Assembly: GCA_947177165.1 (NCBI GenBank)
Contig: CAMWTP010000025.1
Location: 1-64,000, forward strand
Origin: an uncultured Lachnospiraceae bacterium
Lineage (GTDB): Bacteria > Bacillota > Clostridia > Lachnospirales > Lachnospiraceae
Length of the DNA: 64,000 bases
Direction of reading: 5' to 3'
Positions within the stretch are counted from its first letter, which is position 1. Each line of letters starts with the position of its first letter. Position numbers and translations under genes: made by a program. This document shows positions 34,532 through 43,393 of the stretch, piece by piece. The notes below the pieces were generated by a model. The model was given only the letters and a program-made list of their open reading frames with translations, made no database searches and was not told where the DNA came from.

Positions 34532-35470
34532 ATGGAAAGACAGAAAGAGTTTATTATTTATGGTCTGGGAGAAAAAGGAAAAATTTATTATAACTTTTTT
34601 AAAGAAAAGGGACTGGATGGATATGTCAAAGGCTTTTGTGACCAGCGATATCTGGAACTTGGGGAATACGACGGCAGGAAATGTTATGGATATGACGAGG
34701 TGAAATCGTTAGGAATACCTTTCCTGATTTCCGTTTATGATCAACATACCTTTTCAGAGATAGCGGAGCAAATCAAAAAAGACGGAAACAGAAGTTTTGA
34801 AATGAATGATATAGCGGATTATCTGGGGGAGGACAGAGTTGTATTTAACAGGGATTTTGTCGCGTTTTACCATATTGACAATATGGATGATTACTTTGCC
34901 GAGGCGGAAGCGGATGCCAGTATCAATTGTTTCTGGGGCGAACAGACAGCATTTTTTCAGATGTTTTGTCAGTTGGACATCTCCAGCGTGATAGAGCTTG
35001 CATGCGGCAGGGGCAGGCATGTAAGAAAATATATTGATAAGGCATCAGATGTCACACTGGTTGACATTCTGGATAAGAATCTGGACATCTGCAGGGAAAG
35101 ATTCTGCCAGTATGATAAAGTACATTACTACTGTAATAACGGATTTAACCTGGAACAATTGCCATCAGGTACATATACAGCGCTGTTCTCCTATGATGCA
35201 GTGGTACATTTTGAGATGATGGATATCTATGAATATCTGAAGGATATATACAGGGTGCTGGCTGACGGAGGAAGAGCCCTGATACACCACTCGAATTATG
35301 ACGGGGATTACAAAGCGTCATTCATCGACAGTCCTCATGGAAGGAGTTATATGAATGCAGGCATATTTGCCTATCTGGCATTCCGGTGCGGATTCAAAAT
35401 ATTGGCGCAGGAAGTGGTGACATGGGGAGGCGTGGCAGACCTGGACTGCGTGTCACTGTTGGAGAAGTGA
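34532..35470 (+). CDS. Rossmann-like module fused to class I SAM methyltransferase
   Basis: A 312-residue protein. Residues 5-100 are the recurring module (FIIYGLGEKGKIYYNFFKEK, VKGFCDQRYLELG). From about residue 140 a Methyltransf_11/25-like domain follows: SSVIELACGRGRHVRKYI, VTLVDILDKNLDIC, LFSYDAVVHFEMMD, GGRALIHHSNYDGD. It lies 74 bp after the FkbM remnant. It probably methylates a sugar hydroxyl or amino group. Confidence 0.75.
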   Translation: MERQKEFIIYGLGEKGKIYYNFFKEKGLDGYVKGFCDQRYLELGEYDGRKCYGYDEVKSLGIPFLISVYDQHTFSEIAEQIKKDGNRSFEMNDIADYLGEDRVVFNRDFVAFYHIDNMDDYFAEAEADASINCFWGEQTAFFQMFCQLDISSVIELACGRGRHVRKYIDKASDVTLVDILDKNLDICRERFCQYDKVHYYCNNGFNLEQLPSGTYTALFSYDAVVHFEMMDIYEYLKDIYRVLADGGRALIHHSNYDGDYKASFIDSPHGRSYMNAGIFAYLAFRCGFKILAQEVVTWGGVADLDCVSLLEK

Positions 35471-35494
35471 TGTTTATGACATTATGGAGGAGAT

Positions 35495-36646
35495 ATGAAG
35501 CTGAGTATAGTAGTTCCAGTATATAATACAAAACAGTATTTAAATGACTGCCTGCAAAGCATTGTCGGACAGACATACACGAATATTGAGATTTTGATTG
35601 TGGATGATGGTTCCACAGATGGTTCGGATGAGGTATGCAAAATGTTTGCCGGCAAGGATGACCGTATTCTCTACATAAGGCAGGAAAACAAAGGGCTGAT
35701 CGGTGCAAGACGCACTGGCGTTGAGCATGCATCGGGAGAATTCCTTATGTTTGTGGATTCGGATGACTGGATTGAGGACGGGATGGCCGCATTTCTGGCA
35801 GAGCAGATACAGGGTGCCGATATGGCCACTTCGGGGGTGTATTATGAGACCCGTCCCGGAATGGTGACAGAATATCTGGATCAGTATGCTGCGGGGGAGT
35901 ATGGCGGAGCACAGAAAGAGTATCTGCTGAAAACGATGCTGTATGACATGGATTCTGATACACTGCAGCGCCTGACGCCATGGATCTGGAACAAACTGTA
36001 CCGGACAGGGATTGCAAGACAGGTGTACCAGAATCTGGAAACTGACAATTCTTTCGCGGAGGACGGTGTCTTTCTGTACAATTATCTCCTCATCAGCGGG
36101 GCGGTAAAAATCTGTTATCCGTGTTTTTACCATTACAGATATCGGGAAGATTCCATGTTTCATGGGGGGAATCCCAATATGCTGTCTGATATCAATAAGG
36201 CATATCTTGCATTACTGCCGGGGTTTGGCAGGCATCAGTTAAAAGACAGCCTGCTGCCGCAGCTGCAGCGCTGGGTATCAGTCACGGCGGTTATGGCAGT
36301 GAATGGAGGAATGGGTTTTTCACAGCAGATCCAGATTCCGGAATTTATGCTCGACACAGATGGATTGAAAGGAAAACGGATTGTACTTTATGGTGCGGGA
36401 AAAGCAGGAAAAGATTATTTCAGACAGCTCACAAAGATGGGGTATGAGATCGTTCTCTGGGTGGACAGTAATGGCTCAGAGGAAGGGAACGTCAGAAAGC
36501 CGCAGGATATATTGAGTGTAGAATATGACATCATACTGACTGCCGTAAGCAGACCGGAGTATGTGGAAAGCATCAGGAATTTGCTGCAGGGTTTTGGCAT
36601 CGGGGAAGAGAAAATGATATGGAGACAGCCAGTCAGGGCAATGTGA
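35495..36646 (+). CDS. GT2 glycosyltransferase with C-terminal Rossmann-like module
   Basis: A 383-residue protein, close in architecture and motifs to the gene at 29371. GT2 part: LSIVVPVYNTKQYLNDCLQS, IVDDGSTDGSDE, MFVDSDDWIEDG. C-terminal module: RIVLYGAGKAGKDYFRQLTK, IVLWVDSNGSEEG, YDIILTAVSRPEYVESI. GGAGGAG precedes the ATG. The similarity to 29371 suggests duplication within the island. Confidence 0.8.
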   Translation: MKLSIVVPVYNTKQYLNDCLQSIVGQTYTNIEILIVDDGSTDGSDEVCKMFAGKDDRILYIRQENKGLIGARRTGVEHASGEFLMFVDSDDWIEDGMAAFLAEQIQGADMATSGVYYETRPGMVTEYLDQYAAGEYGGAQKEYLLKTMLYDMDSDTLQRLTPWIWNKLYRTGIARQVYQNLETDNSFAEDGVFLYNYLLISGAVKICYPCFYHYRYREDSMFHGGNPNMLSDINKAYLALLPGFGRHQLKDSLLPQLQRWVSVTAVMAVNGGMGFSQQIQIPEFMLDTDGLKGKRIVLYGAGKAGKDYFRQLTKMGYEIVLWVDSNGSEEGNVRKPQDILSVEYDIILTAVSRPEYVESIRNLLQGFGIGEEKMIWRQPVRAM

Positions 36647-36676
36647 CACTGACGCACAGAAGTGGGGAGATACAGG

Positions 36677-37531
36677 ATGCATCTGAGTTCATATTTAAAA
36701 ATGGAATGGTTTAAAAATAAATATCTGGCCGGGCGGGAAGCAGAAGAACTGAACATTCTGGATATTGGTTCCCTTGATATGGGTGGGAGCTATAAGGCGC
36801 TTTTTGGTGAACCGGCATGGAATTATACTGGTATGGATGCGGTACATGGAGCCGGCGTGGACATTGTGGTCAGTGATTGTTACAGATGGAACGAGATAGA
36901 ATCCGCAGCCTATGATGTGGTTATTTCCGGTCAGGCGTTTGAACACATGCCGTATTTCTGGCTGGTCATGCAGGAGGTAACGCGTGTCATGAAACCGGAT
37001 GGAATATGCTGTATCATAGCACCCGGAGCCGGGCCGGAACACCGGTGTCCGGTGGACTGCTACCGCTTTTATCCGGATGGCATGATTGCAATGGCGGAAT
37101 ACGTCCACATGAATGTGCTGCATGCGTTTATGGGTGAGGGGGTAAAGGAGCCTGAAAGAGACATATTCAGGGATAATGACGGGATATGGCAGGACTGTGT
37201 ACTGATTGCGCAAAAGGGTGGCCGTTATAGTGCATGGCAGGGAGAAAAAAGAAGAAAAGCAGTGGTCTGGGGAACAGGAACGCTTGCCGCGAAGTTGTGG
37301 AACAGGATTCCTGGTCTGGATATAGAGCCTGTTGTGTTTGTGGATAATGATAAGACAAAGTGTGGCGGATTTTTCCGTGGGATCAGAGTGGCAGCGCCTG
37401 CAGAACTCTGTGACATGGAGTATGACCTGATTATTATATGTTCCCATTACATACAGGAAATACGGGAACAGCTGGTGCGTGAAATACAAGTAGATGCAGG
37501 AAAGATCGCGACCTACGAGAATTTCATATGA
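36677..37531 (+). CDS. SAM methyltransferase with C-terminal Rossmann-like module
   Basis: About 284 residues. The methyltransferase part has LNILDIGSLDMGGSYKALFG, YDVVISGQAFEHMPYFWLVM and VMKPDGICCIIAPGAG. The C-terminal ~85 residues are the recurring module: AVVWGTGTLAAKLWNRIPGL, PVVFVDNDKTKCGGFFRG, YDLIIICSHYIQEI. ATG 36677 with GGGGAGA upstream is preferred over GTG 36662. The module is at the C-terminus here but at the N-terminus of the neighbouring methyltransferases. Confidence 0.75.
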   Translation: MHLSSYLKMEWFKNKYLAGREAEELNILDIGSLDMGGSYKALFGEPAWNYTGMDAVHGAGVDIVVSDCYRWNEIESAAYDVVISGQAFEHMPYFWLVMQEVTRVMKPDGICCIIAPGAGPEHRCPVDCYRFYPDGMIAMAEYVHMNVLHAFMGEGVKEPERDIFRDNDGIWQDCVLIAQKGGRYSAWQGEKRRKAVVWGTGTLAAKLWNRIPGLDIEPVVFVDNDKTKCGGFFRGIRVAAPAELCDMEYDLIIICSHYIQEIREQLVREIQVDAGKIATYENFI

Positions 37532-37559
37532 CGAAATGTAAAGGATACAGGAGGTCCGT

Positions 37560-38618
37560 ATGGAAGAAAATCTTCAAAAGATATATCAACGGATGGACGA
37601 CCCGTTATCAAGGGAGATCTTTATCGACAGGTTAAATTACAGTGTGACGCATGAATACCACTATCTTGAAAAAATGGTGGACAGGACAGTCAGAAACAGC
37701 GGAAGATGGAAGAAATTTTGCGGGATACTGCAGGACAGGGCACAGCTGGGGGACATTTACCTCTTTGGCGCCGGGATATGGGGAAATACGCTTTATAAAG
37801 AAACGAAAGGACAGATCCAATGGCGGGGTGTTATAGACAATCAGCCCAAGGGAAAAGTAATGGCAGATTTGGAGATCATGACGCTAGAACAGTTTATGGA
37901 GCGGTGTAATGACAACACAACAGTTGTGATATCTTCTTACAAAAACGGACAGGAAATGTCTGCGCAGCTGCGGAGCGGAGGTATAAAACAGGACAGCATT
38001 ATCGATGCCGGCACAGTGATATACTGGCTGACGGAAGGTGCTGTTTACTTTGATTTGGAGCAATTATATCCACAGGCAGATTTTGAAACTTTTGTTGACG
38101 CAGGCTGTTTCGATGGTCTTACCACACAGGCTTTTTTTCAGTGGTGTAAAACAAAAGGGTATGCTTACTGTTTTGAGCCGGATGGCAAAAATGCAGAAGT
38201 TGTCCGAAAAAATCTCATAAACTGTGCAGGCCGGTATGAATTGGCAGAAAAGGCATTATGGTCAACGGAGATGGATCTGTGTATTGATGAGCGGGGAAAT
38301 TGTGCGTCCTCTGTCAGGGAAGATAATGGAACCGGTGGAAGTCCTATGACAGCCGCAGTGGCATTGGATGACTATCTTGCAGGGAAACAGGTGACATATA
38401 TTAAAATGGATGTGGAAGGGGCGGAGGCAGAGGTGCTCAAAGGCGCAAGGAATACAATAACCTGCTGCCGCCCGAGACTTGCTGTCAGCATCTATCACAG
38501 AACAGAAGACATTTTTGCGCTGCCAGAGCTGATTCTGACGTATTATCCGGGATACCGTTTTTATATGCGTCATTATTCTTTTTCGGACTACGATACTGTT
38601 CTCTATGCAGTACCATGA
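37560..38618 (+). CDS. Helical N-terminus, Rossmann-like module and FkbM methyltransferase
   Basis: A 352-residue three-part protein. Residues 1-55 are helical with LSREIFIDRLNYSVT, shared with the genes at 33572 and 38657. The recurring module follows (IYLFGAGIWGNTLYKETKG, WRGVIDNQPKG). The FkbM domain has FVDAGCFDGLTTQAFF (D180), YCFEPDGKNAEVV, YIKMDVEGAEAEVL and YHRTEDIFALPELI. AGGAGG precedes the ATG. Its stop overlaps a potential upstream start of the next gene. Confidence 0.8.
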   Translation: MEENLQKIYQRMDDPLSREIFIDRLNYSVTHEYHYLEKMVDRTVRNSGRWKKFCGILQDRAQLGDIYLFGAGIWGNTLYKETKGQIQWRGVIDNQPKGKVMADLEIMTLEQFMERCNDNTTVVISSYKNGQEMSAQLRSGGIKQDSIIDAGTVIYWLTEGAVYFDLEQLYPQADFETFVDAGCFDGLTTQAFFQWCKTKGYAYCFEPDGKNAEVVRKNLINCAGRYELAEKALWSTEMDLCIDERGNCASSVREDNGTGGSPMTAAVALDDYLAGKQVTYIKMDVEGAEAEVLKGARNTITCCRPRLAVSIYHRTEDIFALPELILTYYPGYRFYMRHYSFSDYDTVLYAVP

Positions 38619-38656
38619 CCGGCATACATAGGAACTGGATGATAGGAGTAAAAATA

Positions 38657-39712
38657 ATGACATTTACAGACATGAGGAAAATATATACCCATTTTCAGGA
38701 TGGAATTTCAAGAAAGCTATTCACTGCAAGATTGAATGTATCTGCGACAGGAGATGCAGGGTACATTACAATGCTTCCGGCAGAATACAGAAATCTGAAT
38801 GCGGATATAGAAAATTTTAGGGCAGAGTTGCTGTCCGAAGATAGAAAAAGGACAGTGATTTTCGGGGCGGGGTTTAATGGTGTGTCTATCGCAAGGGAGA
38901 TGCATATGGAGTCGTTAGTCGGTTTTATTGATAATTACAGGAGCGGTCAGATAGAGAATATGACAGGAATGCCCATCTTTTCTGTGGATCACTATATTGG
39001 CCAATATGGAATCAAACACACAAAATTTGTCATATCCGTGAGTGACAGGGAGGCAGCAGGTGAGATCTATGCACAGCTGACTACAGAGGGAGTGGACGCT
39101 GACTCAATTCTGGTAATTCCCGCAGAATACAGGAATAACACATCCCAGTATTTTGATCTGTTTACACCAGATGAACATGAAGTGTTTGTGGACTGCGGCT
39201 GTTTTGATGCCAGTACAGCGTTTCATTTTGCAGGCTGGTGTGGCAGAAAAGGATATGATAAGATATGGTGTTTTGAACCAGATAAGAGTTCATATGAGAT
39301 ATGTAAATCATTGTGTGCAGGCTGGAGAGACTGTGTGGTATATCCGTATGGGGTATCCGAACAGTCAGGTACAGTATTGTTTGAATCGGGCAAGAAAGAG
39401 GAATCAAGGATTGTAAAGCAGGTCGGACAGGAAAGGTGCGATGCCATAGAAACGGTGGCCCTGGATGAGTTTCTGCGGGGGGAAAGAGTGACTTTTATCA
39501 AAATGGATATAGAAGGAGCAGAAATAGATGCGCTGAAGGGCGCTGCGCAGATCATAAGAGATCAGAAGCCAAAGCTTGCCATATCGATCTATCACAGGGC
39601 GGAGGATATCATTGAGATACCGAAACTGATCTTAGACCTGAGACCAGATTACAAACTATATCTGCGTCATTACAGTCTGTTGTCCAATGAAACTGTCTTA
39701 TATGCATGTTAA
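38657..39712 (+). CDS. Helical N-terminus, Rossmann-like module and FkbM methyltransferase
   Basis: A 351-residue paralogue of the previous gene. It has the same N-terminal element (ISRKLFTARLNVSAT), then the module (TVIFGAGFNGVSIAREM, LVGFIDNYRSGQ), then FkbM motifs: VFVDCGCFDASTAFHF, IWCFEPDKSSYEICKSL, FIKMDIEGAEIDALKGA and YHRAEDIIEIPKLI. ATG 38657 with TAGGAGT upstream is preferred over ATG 38615, which overlaps the prior stop. Tandem paralogues with diverged acceptor regions suggest methylation at different positions. Confidence 0.8.
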   Translation: MTFTDMRKIYTHFQDGISRKLFTARLNVSATGDAGYITMLPAEYRNLNADIENFRAELLSEDRKRTVIFGAGFNGVSIAREMHMESLVGFIDNYRSGQIENMTGMPIFSVDHYIGQYGIKHTKFVISVSDREAAGEIYAQLTTEGVDADSILVIPAEYRNNTSQYFDLFTPDEHEVFVDCGCFDASTAFHFAGWCGRKGYDKIWCFEPDKSSYEICKSLCAGWRDCVVYPYGVSEQSGTVLFESGKKEESRIVKQVGQERCDAIETVALDEFLRGERVTFIKMDIEGAEIDALKGAAQIIRDQKPKLAISIYHRAEDIIEIPKLILDLRPDYKLYLRHYSLLSNETVLYAC

Positions 39713-39732
39713 TGTGGAGGAGCAGGAAAGGG

Positions 39733-41145
39733 ATGAAAATTCTTCTATTTGGCACAGGAGACTATTACAACCGGTACAAAAAATGGTTTGAACATCAGGA
39801 GGTTCTGGCTCTGCTGGACAATTCTGTACAAAAACAGCATACAGCCATAGATGCTTTAAAAGTTTTGCCTCCGGAAGAAGGTATCCGGCTGAATTATGAC
39901 ATTATTGTCATTTTAAGTTTTTATGTAAAACAAATGAAACAGCAGCTCATTTCGTTAGGCGTTGACCAGAATAAAATTTACCATTTTTATGACCTGCACC
40001 AGCTGTTTGGAACTGACAGGATCAAAAGACCCGTGCAATACTTTCTGAATGCGGAGGAGACTGCCAAATGCAGAAAAAACGGCATGCCTAAAGTACTGCT
40101 CCTGTCAAATGATCTGGCATTGGGTGGACCATCGATTGCGCTCTTCCATGCAGCAAAGGTTTTAATAAAACAGGGATATACGGTTGTGTACGCATCGATG
40201 CTGGACGGACCGTTGAAACAACAGCTTATCGAAAATGACATTCCTGTCATAATAGATGAAAATCTTCAGATAGCAACGATGCAGGAGACAGACTGGGTAT
40301 CCGCTTTTTCGCTGATCATATGCAATACCCTGAATTTTCATGTGTTTCTCTCGGAGAGAGATACCAAAATCCCCGTGATCTGGTGGCTGCATGATGCCGC
40401 TTTTTTCTATGAAGGTGTCAATGAAAATGTGATTGGAAAAATCAGCCTTTCTAATTTGAAGGCAGTATCCGTAGGACCGGTTCCGGCAGCGGCGGTCAGG
40501 AAATTTCTGCCTGGCATGGAATGCGGAGAGCTGCTGTACGGTGTGGCAGATTTCAGCCAGAAAGACGAATGCGGACAGGGAAGAACGGCCGGTTCGGATA
40601 AGGTTCGTTTTATCACAATCGGATTTCTGGAGCCAAGGAAAGGGCAGGATATTTTATTGCAGGCGATTAGAAAACTGCCTGACCATATCAGGCGCAGCAG
40701 TGAATTTTACATAGTCGGACACAATGCAACCCTGTTTGGAGAGCAGATTTGCAGCGAAATCCCGGATACTGATGGGATTGTTGTTACAGGAAGTGTCGGA
40801 CGGGAAACGCTTCATGAACTGTTGCGCAGCTCTGACGTACTGATCTGTCCTTCCAGACAGGACCCCATGCCCACTGTGGCAGCGGAGGCAATGATGCATT
40901 CCGTTCCATGCATTGTGTCGGATGCAACGGGAACGGCGGCTTATATCCATGACGGTGAGGAGGGTTTTATATTCCCAAGTGAGGATGTACAGGCGCTTGC
41001 AGATAGAATAGAGTGGTGCGTCACAAACGAAGAAGAGTTGGAAAGTATGGGGAAAAAAGCGAGAAAGCTTTATGAAAAACATTTTTCTATGCCAGCTTTC
41101 GTTAAAAGCTTTATGGAAGTGGTTCATGAGGCGTTAAGCAAGTAA
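39733..41145 (+). CDS. Rossmann-like module fused to GT4 glycosyltransferase
   Basis: About 470 residues. Residues 1-100 are the recurring module (KILLFGTGDYYNRYKKWF, VLALLDNSVQKQ, YDIIVILSFYVKQMKQQL). The GT4 domain starts near 115 with KVLLLSNDLALGGPSIALFH; the donor side has FITIGFLEPRKGQDILLQAI and LICPSRQDPMPTVAAEAMMH. ATG 39733 with a GGAGG region upstream is preferred over 39706. Confidence 0.8.
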   Translation: MKILLFGTGDYYNRYKKWFEHQEVLALLDNSVQKQHTAIDALKVLPPEEGIRLNYDIIVILSFYVKQMKQQLISLGVDQNKIYHFYDLHQLFGTDRIKRPVQYFLNAEETAKCRKNGMPKVLLLSNDLALGGPSIALFHAAKVLIKQGYTVVYASMLDGPLKQQLIENDIPVIIDENLQIATMQETDWVSAFSLIICNTLNFHVFLSERDTKIPVIWWLHDAAFFYEGVNENVIGKISLSNLKAVSVGPVPAAAVRKFLPGMECGELLYGVADFSQKDECGQGRTAGSDKVRFITIGFLEPRKGQDILLQAIRKLPDHIRRSSEFYIVGHNATLFGEQICSEIPDTDGIVVTGSVGRETLHELLRSSDVLICPSRQDPMPTVAAEAMMHSVPCIVSDATGTAAYIHDGEEGFIFPSEDVQALADRIEWCVTNEEELESMGKKARKLYEKHFSMPAFVKSFMEVVHEALSK

Positions 41146-41171
41146 TAACGGGATATGGGGTGTTGATATCA

Positions 41172-43289
41172 GTGGAAATGTCAATAGACATGTCAGCAGA
41201 CATGGATAAAATATTTGGCCAGTACAAGGACAGAAAAATAGCGTTATACGGACTCGGTACGGAGACTGAAAGGGCATTGCATGGCCTGGGTGAGTGTTAT
41301 GAGATTGTAGGACTCATGGACAGCTTTAGAACAGATGGGGAGATTTTCGGAAAACCTGTCATTTCATTTGATCATGCAGTCGATGCAGGTGTGACGTTGA
41401 TTATTGTAGTTGCACGCCCTGGTTCATGCAGGGCAATCGCAAAAGCAATAGGTGAAAGATGCCGCAGGGAAGGTATCATCCTCATGGATGTCAGGGGCAA
41501 AAATCTGTTGGAGACAAGGAAAGTATCCTATCAGTTTTCGAACATTGATGGAATGACGAAAGCAGAGCTTGAGAAAAAGATTAGGTATGCGGATGTAATA
41601 AGTTTTGATTTGTTTGATACGCTGGTCATGCGCATGACATTATATTCTGATGATGTGGCAGAGTTGGTGGACTGCAGGTTAAGGGAAAAGGGCATATTTA
41701 TAAAAAATTTCTGTAAAATCCGGCTGGAAAGTGAGAAGGAATTGTCAATAAATACAGCTCCCACACTTACAGAAATTTACCAGAATATGCTGGATAGACT
41801 GGACAACAGCAGCAACGGGAAAGCACTGACCGCCGGGCAGCTGGCTGAATTAGAGTGGGGGATAGATTTTGAACTTCTTGTTCCGAGAAAAGAAGTGTGC
41901 GATATTTTCAGGGAAACTTATGCCAGCGGGAAAAAGGTGTATATTGTATCAGATACATACTATAGTAGGAATCAGCTTGTGCAGATACTTGAAAAATGTG
42001 GGATTGGGGAATATACAGATATTTTATCATCGAGTGACTACCAACTGGGCAAGACGCAGGGATTGTATCAATGTTTAAAAAGACAGACAAATTCAAAGAG
42101 GTATCTTCATATTGGTGACGATATTGTGGCGGATATCGAAAAAGCCTGTGATTGTGGATTCGATACATACAGGGTGTTTAGCGCATTGGATTTGTTGGAG
42201 GATGTTGGAAATTTAGGTCTGGTAGAATGTGCAAAAGGGCTGTCCGACCGTTTGCGGATAGGTATGTTTGTATCTGTAATATTTAACAGTCCTTTTCACT
42301 TTGAGAATGCTGACACAAATATCTATATTCATAATGCATATGAAATAGGATATTTAATATGTGCACCAATGATTAGTGATTTTGTGCTTTGGTTTAGGCG
42401 CCATATGATAGAAAGAAAATTTCAAAATATATGGTTCAGTGCCAGAGATGGATACCTGATTAAAAAGTTGTACGAATATCTTGCTCAAATATCCGATGAT
42501 AAATGTGAAACATTATATTTCCTGACTTCGAGAACGGCAGCGATACGAGCTGGTGTAAGAGATGAGAATGATATTCAATATGTAGATGAGATGAAGTTCA
42601 GCGGCAGACTGGAAGAAAACCTTAGAGAACGTTTTGGAATCAGTATAAGTGATTGTGAACACCCGAATGTTTTGTTAAACGAGAACAGTCTGATGAAGTA
42701 CAGGGATGTTATTTTGGAAAAAGCCATTCAAGCCTATGGGAATTATCAAAGATATATAAGCAGGCTGAGGATTGGGGATGGGGACATTGCTTTTTTTGAT
42801 TTTGTGGCAAAAGGTACCGTCCAGATGTATGTACAGAGGTTAACATGTAATCGACTGAAGGGATTCTATTTTCTTCAGCTGGAAAAGGAACATATGAAGG
42901 AGAAGGCGTTGGATATCCAGTCTTTTTACGGGGAAGAGGAAACGGATTGCTGTGCGATCTTTGATAATTACTATATTCTTGAAACAGTGCTCACGGCGCC
43001 GCATCCTTCTGTAAAGGAGTTTGATGAGACAGGGAAGCCCGTTTTTGCAGATGAGACGCGAAGCAAAAGAGATCTCCTTTGTTTTGAAAAAGCGCAGGAA
43101 GGTATTTTTGACTATTTTAAAACTTATATCAGATTGTGCCCGGAAGTGGAAAGGGCAGAGAATAAAAAGCTGGATGAAGTATTTTTGGAGTTAATCCATA
43201 AAATTAAAATAATGGATTCGGATTTTTTGGATTTGGTGGTGGAGGATTCCTTTTTTAACAGGATGACGAGGATAGCAGATGTGATTTAG
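41172..43289 (+). CDS. Rossmann-like module fused to COG5610-type HAD hydrolase-like protein
   Basis: About 705 residues, the largest protein of the island. Residues ~10-105 carry the recurring module (KIALYGLGTETERALHGL, VGLMDSFRTDG). A HAD-like domain follows with VISFDLFDTLVMR (D146, F148 at the usual second-Asp position, T150), KVYIVSDTYYS and LHIGDDIVADIEKA. The C-terminal ~350 residues match what I recall of COG5610-type proteins (FQNIWFSARDGYLIKKLY, IAFFDFVAKGTVQMY), of unknown role. The start is uncertain between 41160 and 41202. It closes the + strand island. Confidence 0.65.
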   Translation: MEMSIDMSADMDKIFGQYKDRKIALYGLGTETERALHGLGECYEIVGLMDSFRTDGEIFGKPVISFDHAVDAGVTLIIVVARPGSCRAIAKAIGERCRREGIILMDVRGKNLLETRKVSYQFSNIDGMTKAELEKKIRYADVISFDLFDTLVMRMTLYSDDVAELVDCRLREKGIFIKNFCKIRLESEKELSINTAPTLTEIYQNMLDRLDNSSNGKALTAGQLAELEWGIDFELLVPRKEVCDIFRETYASGKKVYIVSDTYYSRNQLVQILEKCGIGEYTDILSSSDYQLGKTQGLYQCLKRQTNSKRYLHIGDDIVADIEKACDCGFDTYRVFSALDLLEDVGNLGLVECAKGLSDRLRIGMFVSVIFNSPFHFENADTNIYIHNAYEIGYLICAPMISDFVLWFRRHMIERKFQNIWFSARDGYLIKKLYEYLAQISDDKCETLYFLTSRTAAIRAGVRDENDIQYVDEMKFSGRLEENLRERFGISISDCEHPNVLLNENSLMKYRDVILEKAIQAYGNYQRYISRLRIGDGDIAFFDFVAKGTVQMYVQRLTCNRLKGFYFLQLEKEHMKEKALDIQSFYGEEETDCCAIFDNYYILETVLTAPHPSVKEFDETGKPVFADETRSKRDLLCFEKAQEGIFDYFKTYIRLCPEVERAENKKLDEVFLELIHKIKIMDSDFLDLVVEDSFFNRMTRIADVI

Positions 43290-43320
43290 CGGAAGAACTT
43301 ATGGAAACATACATATTTTG

Positions 43321-43349
43321 TTTACATATCTTTGTCTCAATGCTAAAAT
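43321..43349 (+). promoter_or_regulatory. SigmaA-type promoter upstream of the ATPase pseudogene
   Basis: TTTACA (43321-43326), 17-bp spacer, TAAAAT (43344-43349). It lies about 45 bp before the ATPase start, so the pseudogene retains its own promoter. Confidence 0.6.
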
Positions 43350-43393
43350 AATTGTAAATACGATCATAAGGCATGATGGAGGAGGCAAATGGA

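Noticed and set aside
35540-36163. 207-codon open frame on the minus strand
   Set aside because: Antisense to the GT2 gene at 35495 with no ribosome site or recognisable domain.
36695-37489. 264-codon open frame on the minus strand
   Set aside because: It lies entirely opposite the methyltransferase/module gene at 36677, has no ribosome site and its product (His/Cys/Arg-rich) has no domain; a shadow frame.
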